A DNA stretch of 64,000 nucleotides. It comes from CAG-964 sp902789345. Lineage in GTDB: Bacteria > Bacillota > Clostridia > Oscillospirales > Acutalibacteraceae. Position 1 is the stretch's first letter. Each line of letters begins with the position of its first letter. Location: assembly GCA_052117325.1 (NCBI GenBank), contig JBQKJJ010000003.1, one strand, 5' to 3'. The notes beneath the pieces are model-generated. The model was not told where the DNA came from. It did no database searches and saw only the letters and a list, made by a program, of their open reading frames with translations. Positions 49,445 through 59,098 of this stretch are shown in pieces. A program made the translations under genes and the position numbers.

Positions 49445-51133
49445 ATGGCAAACATTGCTCAAAAATCTGTAGACACATTAAAAGAGGCTATTCTGTCCTC
49501 TATAGAAAAAGCAAAAGCATCAGGTGCACTTGCTGACGCACCTACACCTGATTTTATTATTGAAATTCCTGCTGACAGAAAAAACGGCGACCTAGCCACC
49601 AATGTTGCAATGGTATGTGCAAGAGCTTTTAAAACAGCTCCAAGAAACATTGCCCAGGCTATTGTTGATAATTTGTCAACCGATGGCACTTATATTGAAA
49701 GGTGCGAAATAGCCGGACCGGGATTTATTAACTTCTTCCTTAACAAAAGCTACTATGCAGATGTTGTTAAAGCTATTGAAAGCGAAAAGGACAGCTACGG
49801 CAAGTCAAGCTACGGTGAGGGAAAAAGGATTTTAGTTGAGTTTGTATCTGCAAATCCTACAGGCCCTATGCACATAGGCAACGCCCGTGGCGGTGCTTTG
49901 GGCGACTGTTTGGCAAGCGTACTGCAAACAGCCGGATATGATGTTGAAAGAGAATTTTATGTAAATGACGCCGGCAACCAGATAGAGAAGTTTAAGACAT
50001 CACTTGAGGTTAGGTATCTGCAAATTTACGACAACACAATAGAAATGCCGGAGGACGCTTACCAAGGTGCCGACATTACAGCACACGCAGAGGCTTTTAA
50101 CAAATTGTACGGCGACAAGTATGTTAATGTACCGTCAGAGGAGCGTAAGCAGGCACTGTGTGATTATGCGCTGCCTATAAACATTGCTAACCTTAAAAAG
50201 GATCTGCAAAAATACAGAATAGAATACGACAACTGGTTCCTTGAAAGCTCACTGCACAACAGCGGCGCTGTAAAGGACATTATAGAAAAGCTAAAGGCCT
50301 CCGGCCATACCTATTACCAGGACGACGCACTGTGGTTTAAAACTACCGACTTTGGCGACGACAAAGACAGAGTTCTGCTGCGTGCCAACGGTGTGCCAAC
50401 ATACCTAGTGCCTGACATTGCATACCACTACAACAAGCTGGTTACCCGTGGCTTTGACACAGCCATAGATATTTTAGGTGCAGACCACCACGGTTATATA
50501 CCGAGAATAAAGGCGTCTATGGAGGCACTGGGAGTAGACTCCAACCGCCTGGACATTATTATTATGCAAATGGTAAGACTGATTAAGGACGGCGATGTTT
50601 ACAAGCTTTCTAAGCGTTCGGGCAAGGCTGTAACACTTAGCACACTAATAGAAGAAGTACCTGTTGACGCCGCAAGATTCCTGTTTAATATGCGTGAGGC
50701 AAACACTCAAATGGACTTTGACATTGACCTGGCTGTTACAGAGGATTCTCAAAATCCTGTTTACTATGTACAGTATGCCCATGCAAGAATATGCAGTATA
50801 ATTAAGGCTTTGGAAAGCGACGGCATAACTCCTAGAGAATGTACAGACGAGGAGCTTGCACTGCTAAGCGCTCCTGAGGAAAAGGAGCTTATTAACCACC
50901 TTGCAAGCTATACAAACGAAATTATTGCAGCTGCAAAGGATTATGACCCTACAAAGGTAACACGCTACGTTTTACAGCTGGCGGCTCTGTTCCACAAGTT
51001 CTACAATGCTTGCAGAGTAAAGGGCGACGACGAAAGTCTTACACAGGCAAGACTTAACCTTTGTATTGCAACAAAAATTGTAATTAAAAATGTACTTACC
51101 ATGCTGAAAATTAACGCTCCGGAAAGTATGTAA
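49445..51133 (+). CDS. argS: Arginyl-tRNA synthetase
   Basis: Class I synthetase charging tRNA-Arg; 562 residues. The N-terminal Add-1 domain (about 1-110) recognises the tRNA D-loop; HIGH appears as PMHIGNARGG, and the KMSKS counterpart as YKLSKRSGKAVTL. The C-terminal anticodon-binding domain ends MLKINAPESM, matching the usual LLGI.APE.M end. AGGAGAGG precedes the ATG. Confidence 0.98.
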   Translation: MANIAQKSVDTLKEAILSSIEKAKASGALADAPTPDFIIEIPADRKNGDLATNVAMVCARAFKTAPRNIAQAIVDNLSTDGTYIERCEIAGPGFINFFLNKSYYADVVKAIESEKDSYGKSSYGEGKRILVEFVSANPTGPMHIGNARGGALGDCLASVLQTAGYDVEREFYVNDAGNQIEKFKTSLEVRYLQIYDNTIEMPEDAYQGADITAHAEAFNKLYGDKYVNVPSEERKQALCDYALPINIANLKKDLQKYRIEYDNWFLESSLHNSGAVKDIIEKLKASGHTYYQDDALWFKTTDFGDDKDRVLLRANGVPTYLVPDIAYHYNKLVTRGFDTAIDILGADHHGYIPRIKASMEALGVDSNRLDIIIMQMVRLIKDGDVYKLSKRSGKAVTLSTLIEEVPVDAARFLFNMREANTQMDFDIDLAVTEDSQNPVYYVQYAHARICSIIKALESDGITPRECTDEELALLSAPEEKELINHLASYTNEIIAAAKDYDPTKVTRYVLQLAALFHKFYNACRVKGDDESLTQARLNLCIATKIVIKNVLTMLKINAPESM

Positions 51134-51168
51134 TTTTTTAAATCTTATATTTTGTAAATCATAAAAGT

Positions 51169-51207
51169 AACAGGGTGTATGCAAAATAATGCGTACACCC
51201 TGTTGTT
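51169..51207. terminator. Terminator between argS and the YpmS-like gene
   Basis: A 13-bp stem (ACAGGGTGTATGC / GCGTACACCCTGT, one mismatch) with an 8-base loop, serving the two convergent genes. Confidence 0.85.
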
Positions 51208-51915
51208 TTAATCGCTGAAAAAGCCGCTGAAAATATCCGATATTAATCCCTCTAAAAATTCCATAGCACTAGTTGTTTTTACGGTAGCACTGCCGTCAGA
51301 AACATTAAGGTCGGTTATTTTAAGAGTTAGCTCTCTTTCCATAATTTCAAAGGTATATTCCGACGGAATAATAATCTTGTTGCCTTTAACTTGGAAATCC
51401 TTGTTAATGCTGTCTATGCCGTCTGCAAGCTTAGACATTATAAATTCTGTAGGTATAGGCAAACTACCCAGCTTTGTGTCGGACACTTCAAAAGAAATAA
51501 ACTCACTGTTTTCATTAAAAACTATCTTTGAATTTGCAGAAAACACAAACTTTATATCATTATAATTAATCTCGGCATATATTTTTGCCGTGTTATTTCC
51601 CGTAAGATATATTGAAGCTCCCTTAACTATAAAAGCGTCTTTCTTTTGGCTGTCGGTTAATTTTTCGTTGTAGGAGTTTATTACCATGGCCAGTGCACCG
51701 TTAATGTCACTGTCTGTTATGGTTTGCTCCTCTCCCAAAACAATGGACTTTACAAGCGGTTCTAAAATTGAATCCGATTCGGTTTTATTAATCTTATTTA
51801 ACTCCGTAAGGTCAGTGGCTGATGTGTAAATAAAATACGCACCTGCTCCCAACGCAGCAGTCAGCACCAATAAGATAACCAAAACCACTACCCATATTTT
51901 ACCTGATTTTTTCAA
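51208..51915 (-). CDS. Membrane-anchored YpmS-like protein
   Basis: A 235-residue exported protein: one N-terminal anchor helix (about 6-28) and a large outer domain of beta strands. The layout (ITDSDINGALAMVIN..., IYLTGNNTAKIYAEINY, LTLKITDLNVSDGSATVKTT) resembles the YpmS/DUF2140 family. Function unknown. It follows mutS2 by 22 bp and is the last gene of the recO-mutS2 group. Confidence 0.65.
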   Translation of the reverse strand: MKKSGKIWVVVLVILLVLTAALGAGAYFIYTSATDLTELNKINKTESDSILEPLVKSIVLGEEQTITDSDINGALAMVINSYNEKLTDSQKKDAFIVKGASIYLTGNNTAKIYAEINYNDIKFVFSANSKIVFNENSEFISFEVSDTKLGSLPIPTEFIMSKLADGIDSINKDFQVKGNKIIIPSEYTFEIMERELTLKITDLNVSDGSATVKTTSAMEFLEGLISDIFSGFFSD

Positions 51916-51937
51916 TAGACAAACCTCCTTAAACCGT

Positions 51938-54289
51938 TTACTTCAGTTCTGCAATGGTTACTCCTGATTCGCCCTCTCCAAATACGCCCAGGCGATATGT
52001 CTTTACATATTTACAGCGTTTTAAGTAGCTGTGAACCTCTTTTCTAAGCACACCTGTGCCCTTTCCGTGAATAATTGTAACCTGATGAATACCCGAAAGG
52101 GTAGCGGAGTCTAGGCTTCTGTCAAGCACCATAATAGCCTCGGCGGCAGTCATACCACGCAAGTCCACCTCGGTAACAGCCTTTGTAGTGGCATTGCTTT
52201 TAACATTTCTTTTAACCGACCTTTGCACAGGCTGTTTTTTCTTTTCCTGTAACAGCCGCAGGTTGCTAAGCTTTACCTTGGTTTTTATTATACCGGCCTG
52301 CACCATAACGGTGTCGCCCTTTGGTTCTTCAAGAACAACCGCTTTCTTGTCAATATCAAAAATAAGAACATCGTCACCCTTTTTTAACGGTCGTGGAAGC
52401 TTATAGTTTTCTTCCTTGCTCTTTTCTATAGGGTCGGCAGAGTTTTCCATATTTTTTATGTCAGAACGAAGCTTTGCTTTTTCCTCCGGGGTAAGCTGTT
52501 TGCTTTTTCTAAGGTCGCTAAGCTCATCCATAATAGCGTCGGAGCTAGCTCTGGTTGACGACACAATGCGTGCCGCTTCTTCCCTTGCCCTTTTTAGCTC
52601 AAGCTGTGCCTGCTTTTTTATCTGCTGTATTTCACGCTGTACATTTTCTCTGTCCTTTTGTGCTTGCAAGGTAATTTTTTCGGCATATTTAACCTTTTCG
52701 TCAAGCTCCTGCCTTTGCTCCTCCAGTGTTTGAACAACATCTTCAAACTGTCTACTTTCGTCTGACACAAGCTTTCGTGCTTTATCCACAAGCTCCTTGT
52801 CCATTCCCAGTCGCTCGGAAATTGCAAAAGCGTTAGACCTGCCCGGCACGCCTATAAGCAGTCTGTATGTAGGTCTTAGGGTAGCTACATCAAATTCACA
52901 GCAAGCATTTTCAACATATTTGCTTTGCAGTGCATATTCCTTTAATTCGGCATAATGTGTTGTAGACGCCAGCTTTGCACCCTGGCTCCTTAGCTGTTCC
53001 AGTATTGCTATGGCAAGTCCTGCTCCCTCTACAGGGTCTGTACCTGCCCCCAGCTCGTCAATAAGCACCAGGCTTTTGTGGTCTGCCTGCTTTAAAATTT
53101 TAATAACATTTGTCATATGAGCAGAGAAGGTTGAAAGTGACTGCTCTATGCTTTGCTCATCTCCTATATCAACCAAAATCTGCGTAAATACCGACAGCTT
53201 GCTTTCGTCGGCGGCAGGTATCATAAGTCCGCACATAGCCATTGCCGTAAGAAGACCTATTGTTTTAAGAGCTACGGTTTTACCGCCTGTATTAGGGCCT
53301 GTTATAACAAGAGATGTAAAGCTTTCTCCAAGGTAAACATCTATAGGCACAACAGCCTCCTTTGAAATAAGGGGGTGCCTTGCCTTTCGTAAATTAATAA
53401 TGCCGTTGTCGTTCATAATAGGCATACTTGCTTTCATTTTATATGCCAGTGATGCCTTGGCAAAAATTACATTCAGCTGTACCGCTATATAGTAGCTGTT
53501 TATAATATCCTGTGCAAAAGTGCTTGCTGTGGCTGACAGCTCGTACAGTATTCGCTCAATTTCAGCCTCTTCCTTTGACTTCAGCACCTTTACGGCATTG
53601 TTTGCCTCTACCGCACCCATTGGCTCTACAAATACAGTTGCTCCGCTTGAAGATGTATCGTGTACAAGTCCTGCTACCTCGCCACGGCACTCCGCCTTAA
53701 CAGGCACAACATATCTGCCGTCACGAATAGTAACAATAGGCTCCTGCAAAAACTTTTGGTACGCCTGTGAACGCACCATTTTGTCCAGCACCTCTCGTGC
53801 CTTTTGTGATGTTTGCTTAATTTTCTTTCTGATAGCGGAAAGTGTAACCGAGGCACAGTCGTTCATTTCGTCCTCAGAGGCAATGCTTGTAAATATTTTT
53901 TCCTCTAAAAATTTATTTGGTGTAAGAGCGTTAAAGCTGTTGTCAAGAACAGTTTCCAGTCCTGACGATTTGCTGCGCCACTGCTTTAGCCCTCTTATTC
54001 CACGCAAAACCTCTGCAATTTTCAACAGCTCACCCATTGTAAGACAGCCGCCTGCCTCTGCTCTTTTCAGGCTGTTTACAACATTGGTAATTCCCCCAAA
54101 GGAGGGTGAGCCAAACCTGCCGCTAAGCACATAAGCGTCGTCTGTTTGCTTAAGCAGCTTATTTACAGTGTAAATATCCTGTGCAGGTTTTAAGCTAAGG
54201 GCCTCTTCCCTTGCGTCGGCAAAGGCTGTTTCCTCTGCCAACATATTTAATATTTTATCAAGCTCAATGGCTTTTAAATTTTTATCCAT
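51938..54289 (-). CDS. mutS2: Endonuclease MutS2 (ribosome-collision/Smr protein)
   Basis: A 783-residue MutS-type ATPase without the mismatch-recognition domain. Core and lever region about 1-300; ATPase with GPNTGGKTVALKTIG (Walker A) and LVLIDELGAGTDPVEG (Walker B); a coiled coil near 510-620; a KOW-like segment; and a C-terminal Smr nuclease domain (VDLRGMTAAEAI...IIHGKGTGVLRKEVHSYLK). It suppresses recombination and, in B. subtilis, splits collided ribosomes. Downstream of recO by 45 bp. Confidence 0.97.
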   Translation of the reverse strand: MDKNLKAIELDKILNMLAEETAFADAREEALSLKPAQDIYTVNKLLKQTDDAYVLSGRFGSPSFGGITNVVNSLKRAEAGGCLTMGELLKIAEVLRGIRGLKQWRSKSSGLETVLDNSFNALTPNKFLEEKIFTSIASEDEMNDCASVTLSAIRKKIKQTSQKAREVLDKMVRSQAYQKFLQEPIVTIRDGRYVVPVKAECRGEVAGLVHDTSSSGATVFVEPMGAVEANNAVKVLKSKEEAEIERILYELSATASTFAQDIINSYYIAVQLNVIFAKASLAYKMKASMPIMNDNGIINLRKARHPLISKEAVVPIDVYLGESFTSLVITGPNTGGKTVALKTIGLLTAMAMCGLMIPAADESKLSVFTQILVDIGDEQSIEQSLSTFSAHMTNVIKILKQADHKSLVLIDELGAGTDPVEGAGLAIAILEQLRSQGAKLASTTHYAELKEYALQSKYVENACCEFDVATLRPTYRLLIGVPGRSNAFAISERLGMDKELVDKARKLVSDESRQFEDVVQTLEEQRQELDEKVKYAEKITLQAQKDRENVQREIQQIKKQAQLELKRAREEAARIVSSTRASSDAIMDELSDLRKSKQLTPEEKAKLRSDIKNMENSADPIEKSKEENYKLPRPLKKGDDVLIFDIDKKAVVLEEPKGDTVMVQAGIIKTKVKLSNLRLLQEKKKQPVQRSVKRNVKSNATTKAVTEVDLRGMTAAEAIMVLDRSLDSATLSGIHQVTIIHGKGTGVLRKEVHSYLKRCKYVKTYRLGVFGEGESGVTIAELK

Positions 54290-54334
54290 TTATCTTCTCC
54301 GTTATGTAAATACATATAAACAATTATGTACAAG

Positions 54335-55078
54335 CTATCTGATAGTCTTATAAAATTCAAGCGTTTTAAAATTATGTTCTGTAATAAAGGCTATATATTC
54401 TTCACAGCAACGCTCCAAAAGCTCTGTTCCCTCAGGTGAAAGCTTAAAATTAAACATCTTTGAAAACTCGGCGTATATACAAAACCGCATTGCCGTTGTA
54501 ACACCCATACCAACCTCTATGCTGTATTCATCTGACTGCTCTATGCAATCCCCACAAAGCAGCTTACCCGACTTTGGCAGGAAAAACATTCTCTTGCTTT
54601 CGTAACATTTACAGTTACTGCAGCATACTAAATCCGGCATATAGCCGCAAAAGCACATTAGCCTAAGCTCTGTAGCCGACTTTATTATACCGTCCGGTCG
54701 TTTTTTTCGGCTGAGTAAATAAAGAGCGTTTAAAATTAGCTTTAAATACTCGTCAGCCCCTGTTTCCTTTGGGGCAAGGTAGCCAAACAGCTCGCAAAAA
54801 TACTGTGCCAAAGACATAGCCGTAATATCCGTTCGCAGGCTAATAAACATTTCTTGGCAAACAGCCTCGTCTACTATGTAGGTATCCCGATTAACATAAA
54901 GAGTTAATCGGGAATAGCATAGAAGTCTTGTTGAAGAGCCTTTGGCACTTTTTAAACTTCTGCAATTTTTAACAAAAGCCCGTATTACACCACGCTTTTG
55001 GGTTAATACGGTTACAAGACGGTCCTGCTCACCAATATTTTGTTCCCCTATTATCAGTCCGTCCGTAGAAAGCTTCAT
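54335..55078 (-). CDS. recO: DNA repair protein RecO
   Basis: Recombination mediator that loads RecA through RecF/RecR; 247 residues. An N-terminal OB fold (DGLIIGEQNIGEQDRLVTVLTQKRGVIRAFVKNCRS) precedes a helical domain with a four-Cys zinc site (CCSNCKCYES...LLCGDC). The ATG at 55078 has AGGAGG 6 bases upstream. Its first 50 bases overlap the end of the small gene in front in another frame. Confidence 0.96.
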   Translation of the reverse strand: MKLSTDGLIIGEQNIGEQDRLVTVLTQKRGVIRAFVKNCRSLKSAKGSSTRLLCYSRLTLYVNRDTYIVDEAVCQEMFISLRTDITAMSLAQYFCELFGYLAPKETGADEYLKLILNALYLLSRKKRPDGIIKSATELRLMCFCGYMPDLVCCSNCKCYESKRMFFLPKSGKLLCGDCIEQSDEYSIEVGMGVTTAMRFCIYAEFSKMFNFKLSPEGTELLERCCEEYIAFITEHNFKTLEFYKTIR

Positions 55079-55223
55079 CATCGTCCTCCTGAATATCAAA
55101 ATCTTCCTCGTCGTCATAATATTCCGGGAAATTTTCCTTAGAATTTTTTAATGAGGCGTATCGTAAATAGTCTATTATACTTCCTGATTCTGCAAAATCA
55201 GACCATGCGTCGTAAATATTCAT
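55029..55223 (-). CDS. YqzL-like small protein upstream of recO
   Basis: A 64-residue acidic protein. Its first 25 residues (MNIYDAWSDFAESGSIIDYLRY) match the short pattern of YqzL, a small protein that precedes recO in Bacilli and Clostridia; the remainder is an Asp/Glu-rich tail. Function unknown. It overlaps recO by 50 bases, which suggests coupled translation. The start ATG has only weak upstream complementarity (AGGGTGTG). Confidence 0.65.
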   Translation of the reverse strand: MNIYDAWSDFAESGSIIDYLRYASLKNSKENFPEYYDDEEDFDIQEDDDEAFYGRTDNRGTKYW

Positions 55224-55237
55224 AACTACACACCCTT

Positions 55238-55363
55238 TTATAATTTAATACTATGCACCTTTAAAAGCTGTAAAAATTCTTTGGGCTGTAAATTATACGC
55301 AAAATACCGGCTGCACAAGGGGCAGTGACGGCGTTCCACACAATACCAACAAGTATAAAACAA
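55238..55363 (-). CDS. Possible 41-codon double-CxxC ORF (doubtful)
   Basis: The minus strand is open from 55402 to a stop at 55238 in a frame encoding two closely spaced CxxC pairs (CWYCVERRHCPLC) and a helical tail (YNLQPKEFLQLLKVH). The first plausible start is a TTG at 55363 with no ribosome site. It ends 15 bp before the YqzL-like gene. It may be a tiny zinc-binding protein, a remnant, or chance. The rest of 55224-55536 shows no gene. Confidence 0.22.
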   Translation of the reverse strand: MFYTCWYCVERRHCPLCSRYFAYNLQPKEFLQLLKVHSIKL

Positions 55364-55536
55364 GCCATAATTATTTACATTTTCATCGGTGTTTAGTATA
55401 AGCTATATAAAAGTATATGCCTTGATATAGCCTATGTTTACAGTATAACTCTTTTGAAAAGTTTTATAGGGTGTAATTTGTAGAATAATAAATAGCAATA
55501 TTTGGAAAGCTAAAAAACAAATTAAATATATTTACG

Positions 55537-56457
55537 CTATTCAAAGTCGTTGTTGTCGTAACCAAAGCTTCTAAGCAGGTTCTCTCTGTTACGCCAGTCC
55601 TCTTTAACCTTAACCCACATTGTCAGGTTTACCTTGCAGTTAAAGAAAGCTTCCATATCCTGTCTGGCATAGGTTCCTATTTTTTTCAGCATAGAACCGC
55701 CTTTGCCTATAATAATACCCTTGTGACTGGCCTTTTCGCAGTAAATAGTGGCGTCCATATCTATTATGTCCTTGTCGTCACGGGTTTTCATTCTTTCTAT
55801 AACCACAGCCGTACCGTGAGGAATTTCTTTATCAAGAAGTCTAAGCATTTTTTCCCTTATCATTTCTGCGGCAAGCACACGCTCCGGCTGGTCTGTAATA
55901 GTATCCTCGTCAAACAGATGGCCGCCCTCCTGCGCCTGCTTTTTCAGTTCGTCCTTTAGCTGGTCTATACCGCTGCCTGTTTGTGCCGATACAGGCACTA
56001 CTGCGTCAAAATCATATTTTTCGCTGTATCTGGCAATTTGCAGCATAAGGTCGCTTTTGTCCTTAACTGTGTCTATTTTATTTATTGCCAAAATTGCAGG
56101 CACACCCATAGCCTCAAACTTTTCCATAAGCTTTAGCTCGGTATCGGTAATATTTCTGCAGGCCTCTGTTACAAGCAGGCAAGCGTCAACGCCTGCCACA
56201 GACTCGTCTATAGAGCGTACCATATACTTTCCAAGCTCTGTGCGCGGCTTATGAATACCCGGTGTGTCAATAAAAACAAGCTGTGTTTCACCCTCTGTAA
56301 GCACGCCCATAATACGGGTACGGGTTGTTTGCGGCTTACTTGAAACTATAGTAATTTTCTGTCCCAAAATTCGGTTAAGAATTGACGACTTACCTACATT
56401 TGGTCTGCCCACTATGGCAATAAACGCCGACTTATCGTTAAAATTATTTTCGCTCAT
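55537..56457 (-). CDS. era: GTPase Era
   Basis: Ribosome-assembly GTPase that binds the 3' end of 16S rRNA; 306 residues. G1 GRPNVGKSS, G2 TTRTRIMG, G3 DTPGIH, G4 NKID and G5 VSAQTG are all present, followed by a C-terminal KH domain (KGIIIGKGGSMLKKIGTYARQDMEAF). It belongs to the phoH-ybeY-dgkA-era-recO neighbourhood but appears to have its own promoter, since a hairpin parts it from dgkA. Confidence 0.97.
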   Translation of the reverse strand: MSENNFNDKSAFIAIVGRPNVGKSSILNRILGQKITIVSSKPQTTRTRIMGVLTEGETQLVFIDTPGIHKPRTELGKYMVRSIDESVAGVDACLLVTEACRNITDTELKLMEKFEAMGVPAILAINKIDTVKDKSDLMLQIARYSEKYDFDAVVPVSAQTGSGIDQLKDELKKQAQEGGHLFDEDTITDQPERVLAAEMIREKMLRLLDKEIPHGTAVVIERMKTRDDKDIIDMDATIYCEKASHKGIIIGKGGSMLKKIGTYARQDMEAFFNCKVNLTMWVKVKEDWRNRENLLRSFGYDNNDFE

Positions 56458-56493
56458 AATAATCTCCGTTTTTAATTATAAATTTCCATTATC

Positions 56494-56522
56494 ATTATAT
56501 CATATTCAATGCAAATTTTAAA
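56494..56522 (-). promoter_or_regulatory. era promoter
   Basis: TTTAAA (56522-56517), 17-base spacer and TATAAT (56499-56494), 37 bp before the era ATG. It abuts the dgkA terminator. Confidence 0.6.
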
Positions 56523-56549
56523 GGCTGTTAAGTTAAAAACTCAACAGCC
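56523..56549 (-). terminator. Terminator after dgkA
   Basis: Stem GGCTGTT-AGTT / AACT-AACAGCC (one mismatch) with a 3-base loop and a TTTAAAATTT tail on the minus strand, between dgkA and era. Confidence 0.7.
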
Positions 56550-56608
56550 CCTTTTCTTTATTTTTATGAATATAGTAAATACCGGTTTTAATTCTATTTC
56601 ATCATTTT

Positions 56609-57136
56609 TCAAAGCTTTTCCTCAGTTTCGGTTTCGTCCTGCTTCATCTCTCGTTTCAGCTCAACAATTGAATGAATATTATCAACAATTCCCTTAGGAC
56701 CTATTAAAACAAATAGGGCACTAATTAACAAGCTAAGCACAAAGATAGCCAAGTACTCAGGAGAATTGCACAAATACGAAATTATATTCCATAAAACTTC
56801 AGTATCCCAAAACAGCAAAACTCCTACAAACACCGAACCCACTGCCGCCACCAGCACTGCGCCTGCGGCAACATCCTTTGCCATTTTAATAAGCGGAGAT
56901 ATTTCTGTTTGTATAGCGTCACAGGTGCGCTCAAAAGCGGTATTTAAAAGCTCCAGTGCCATAACCAAGGCAATAACTGCTATAAGCAGGCAGAGCTTAG
57001 TAACGCTGAGAGAATAAAACCCGGAGAAATACAAAACATAAATTGCTATAACAATATGTATTCGCATATTGCGTTCTTCACAAACGCAATTTACAATACC
57101 TCTAAAGGCATAGTAAAAGCCTTTTAGAAAGCTCAT
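56609..57136 (-). CDS. dgkA: Diacylglycerol/undecaprenol kinase (DagK family)
   Basis: A 175-residue small membrane kinase. The DagK core (residues 1-115) has three helices and the catalytic ELLNTAFERTCDAI and KDVAAGAVLV motifs. In Gram-positives it phosphorylates undecaprenol for cell-wall carrier recycling. A C-terminal extension (115-175) adds another helix (LAIFVLSLLISALFVLI) and an acidic tail, longer than the roughly 125-residue norm. Six bases separate it from ybeY. Confidence 0.92.
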   Translation of the reverse strand: MSFLKGFYYAFRGIVNCVCEERNMRIHIVIAIYVLYFSGFYSLSVTKLCLLIAVIALVMALELLNTAFERTCDAIQTEISPLIKMAKDVAAGAVLVAAVGSVFVGVLLFWDTEVLWNIISYLCNSPEYLAIFVLSLLISALFVLIGPKGIVDNIHSIVELKREMKQDETETEEKL

Positions 57137-57141
57137 AAAGC

Positions 57142-57639
57142 TTAGTCCTCTCTTACATAGCTTGTAGAAGCAGGCAAGCCAAGCTGTGACATTACCTTTT
57201 CTTCCTTTTCTCTCATTCGTATGCGTTCCATATTATTTTCATGGTCGTAACCCAGCAAATGCAAAACTGAATGTGCTGTAAGGTAGCCAACCTCTCTTTG
57301 TAGGCTGTGGCCGTATCTTTCAGCCTGCTCAACAGCTTTTTCCATAGATATAACTACATCTCCCAAAATTTGGGCACCTGTCTTAGGGTCAACATCGTAT
57401 ACTCCGTTTTCACCCATTACAAATGAAAGAACATCAGTAGGCATATCTTTGTTTCTGTACTGCTTGTTAAGCTTATGAATCTCGTCGTTATCTACAAATG
57501 TTACGCTAACTTCTGCAATGCCCTGAAAATTTTCCAACTGCAATACAGCGTGGCAACATCTTCTTACCAGCATTCTAAGACCGGTAGGAATTTTTACTTT
57601 CTTTTGATTGTTAGTAATAATTACACGGATTTTATCCAT
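57142..57639 (-). CDS. ybeY: Endoribonuclease YbeY (rRNA maturation factor)
   Basis: A 165-residue zinc-dependent RNase needed for 16S 3'-end processing and ribosome quality control. The metal motif HSVLHLLGYDHENN (HxxxHxxxxxH) is intact, with the conserved NKQYRNKDMPTDVLSF upstream. I take the ATG at 57639, eight bases inside the phoH end, with AGGA upstream; an ATG seven codons earlier is open. Confidence 0.96.
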   Translation of the reverse strand: MDKIRVIITNNQKKVKIPTGLRMLVRRCCHAVLQLENFQGIAEVSVTFVDNDEIHKLNKQYRNKDMPTDVLSFVMGENGVYDVDPKTGAQILGDVVISMEKAVEQAERYGHSLQREVGYLTAHSVLHLLGYDHENNMERIRMREKEEKVMSQLGLPASTSYVRED

Positions 57640-58600
57640 TTTTCCTTTTAGCCTCCTCATTATTTCTCTCGTAAGCCTTAATAATATCCTGTACCAACTT
57701 ATGCCGTACTACATCTCGTTCGGTAAAGGTGATACATTTAATATCATTAATGTTTTTCAGTATTCTTATACTTTCTCGTAAACCGGATTTACTGCCATTT
57801 GGCAAATCTATTTGTGTAACATCACCGTTAATAACCATTTTGGAATTAAAGCCAAGTCTGGTTAAAAACATTTTCATTTGTTCTCGTGTAGTGTTTTGTG
57901 CCTCATCCAAAATAATAAAGCTGTCGTCAAGTGTTCTGCCACGCATATATGCAAGCGGCGCCACTTCTATATTTCCACGCTCCACATATTTTTGATAGGT
58001 TTCTGCACCGAGCATATCAAACAAGGCGTCATACAGCGGCCTTAAATACGGGTCAACCTTACTTTGCAGATCCCCCGGCAAAAAGCCCAGCTTTTCACCG
58101 GCCTCTACAGCAGGTCTGGTAAGTATAATTCTGTTTATTTCGCCGGCCCTAAAGGCGGTTACCGCCATAGCAACGGCAAGATATGTCTTACCTGTGCCGG
58201 CAGGGCCTACACCTATTGTAATGGTGTTTTCTTTAATTGCGTTACAATATTTTTTCTGTCCAAGGGTTTTTGGCTTTAAGGGTTTTCCCTTTGCTGTAAT
58301 ACATATACAGTCGCCTGCAAGGCTTTCTATTTTCTCCTCGCTGCCCTCGTTTACCAGTGAAATGCAGTAGTGAACATTTTGCTGACTTATTGTTTCACCA
58401 CGGTTTAAAAGCAGCAGCAGGCTTTCAATGACCTTGCCGGCTTTTGCCACATCTTCTGCGTCACCGCTGATTTTCAAATGTTCGTCACGCACAACCACGG
58501 TTACAGCGTATTCGTTCTCAATGGTTTTAATATTTTCATCAAAGCTGCCGAACAGCGCCACAGCGTTTTCTATTCTTTCAATGTTAATAATTTGCTCCAA
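57632..58600 (-). CDS. phoH: PhoH-like ATPase
   Basis: A 322-residue P-loop protein of the PhoH/YlaK group, of uncertain role in RNA metabolism. A KH-like N-terminal part (to about 110) leads into the ATPase: GPAGTGKTYLA (Walker A), FIILDEAQN (Walker B) and LTRLGFNSKMVINGDVTQIDLP. Start is TTG at 58600 with AAGGTG 8 bases upstream; an ATG 25 codons earlier would add a Cys-rich, unlikely leader. First gene of the phoH-ybeY-dgkA unit. Confidence 0.94.
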   Translation of the reverse strand: MEQIINIERIENAVALFGSFDENIKTIENEYAVTVVVRDEHLKISGDAEDVAKAGKVIESLLLLLNRGETISQQNVHYCISLVNEGSEEKIESLAGDCICITAKGKPLKPKTLGQKKYCNAIKENTITIGVGPAGTGKTYLAVAMAVTAFRAGEINRIILTRPAVEAGEKLGFLPGDLQSKVDPYLRPLYDALFDMLGAETYQKYVERGNIEVAPLAYMRGRTLDDSFIILDEAQNTTREQMKMFLTRLGFNSKMVINGDVTQIDLPNGSKSGLRESIRILKNINDIKCITFTERDVVRHKLVQDIIKAYERNNEEAKRKNG

Positions 58601-59098
58601 TACATTTTCACCTTCAGTTCGACAACATAGTTCATATGGCAGTAATAAACAACAAAACTGACATATTTTTAACAATTATAGTAAAACCTAGTTTTAACGC
58701 ATTACGGTAATTATAACACAATTTTTAAATTTAGTCACTATTTTCTAAAAATTTGCCTTAATTATTTTTAATTTCATCACATTAGTAAAATGACAATATG
58801 CGTTTTTGGAACTATTGCACAAAATAAATTAAATTTTTTATATAATTACCTGTAGAAAAAGCGTAACACCGGCATTTTACTATAATGAAAGCTACAATAG
58901 GAGTATTTGTCAGACATATCCAAAATAAACAAAACACACCTGTTTTTTAACTGCAGCCCATATAAAATACAGTTTCCCGTAAAAAATACAAGAAAACTTT
59001 TGCTTGATTTTAACCGCTTTTGCTTTAGGGCTTGTCTTTGAGTTTTTAAATAAATTTAATTATTTTACAAAAAAGTTTTTCCACATAAATCCGCCCCC
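58601..59098. other. AT-rich gap between phoH and the Rrf2 gene
   Basis: About 500 bases between divergent genes. TATAAT-like boxes pointing to phoH occur near 58680 and 58710 on the minus strand but without convincing -35 partners. I see no ORF, RNA gene or clear hairpin in the rest. Confidence 0.5.

Noticed and set aside
58601..58675. N-terminal extension of phoH from the ATG at 58675
   Set aside because: The added residues are Cys-rich and unlike the family start. The TTG at 58600 has a spaced ribosome site and gives the usual length.
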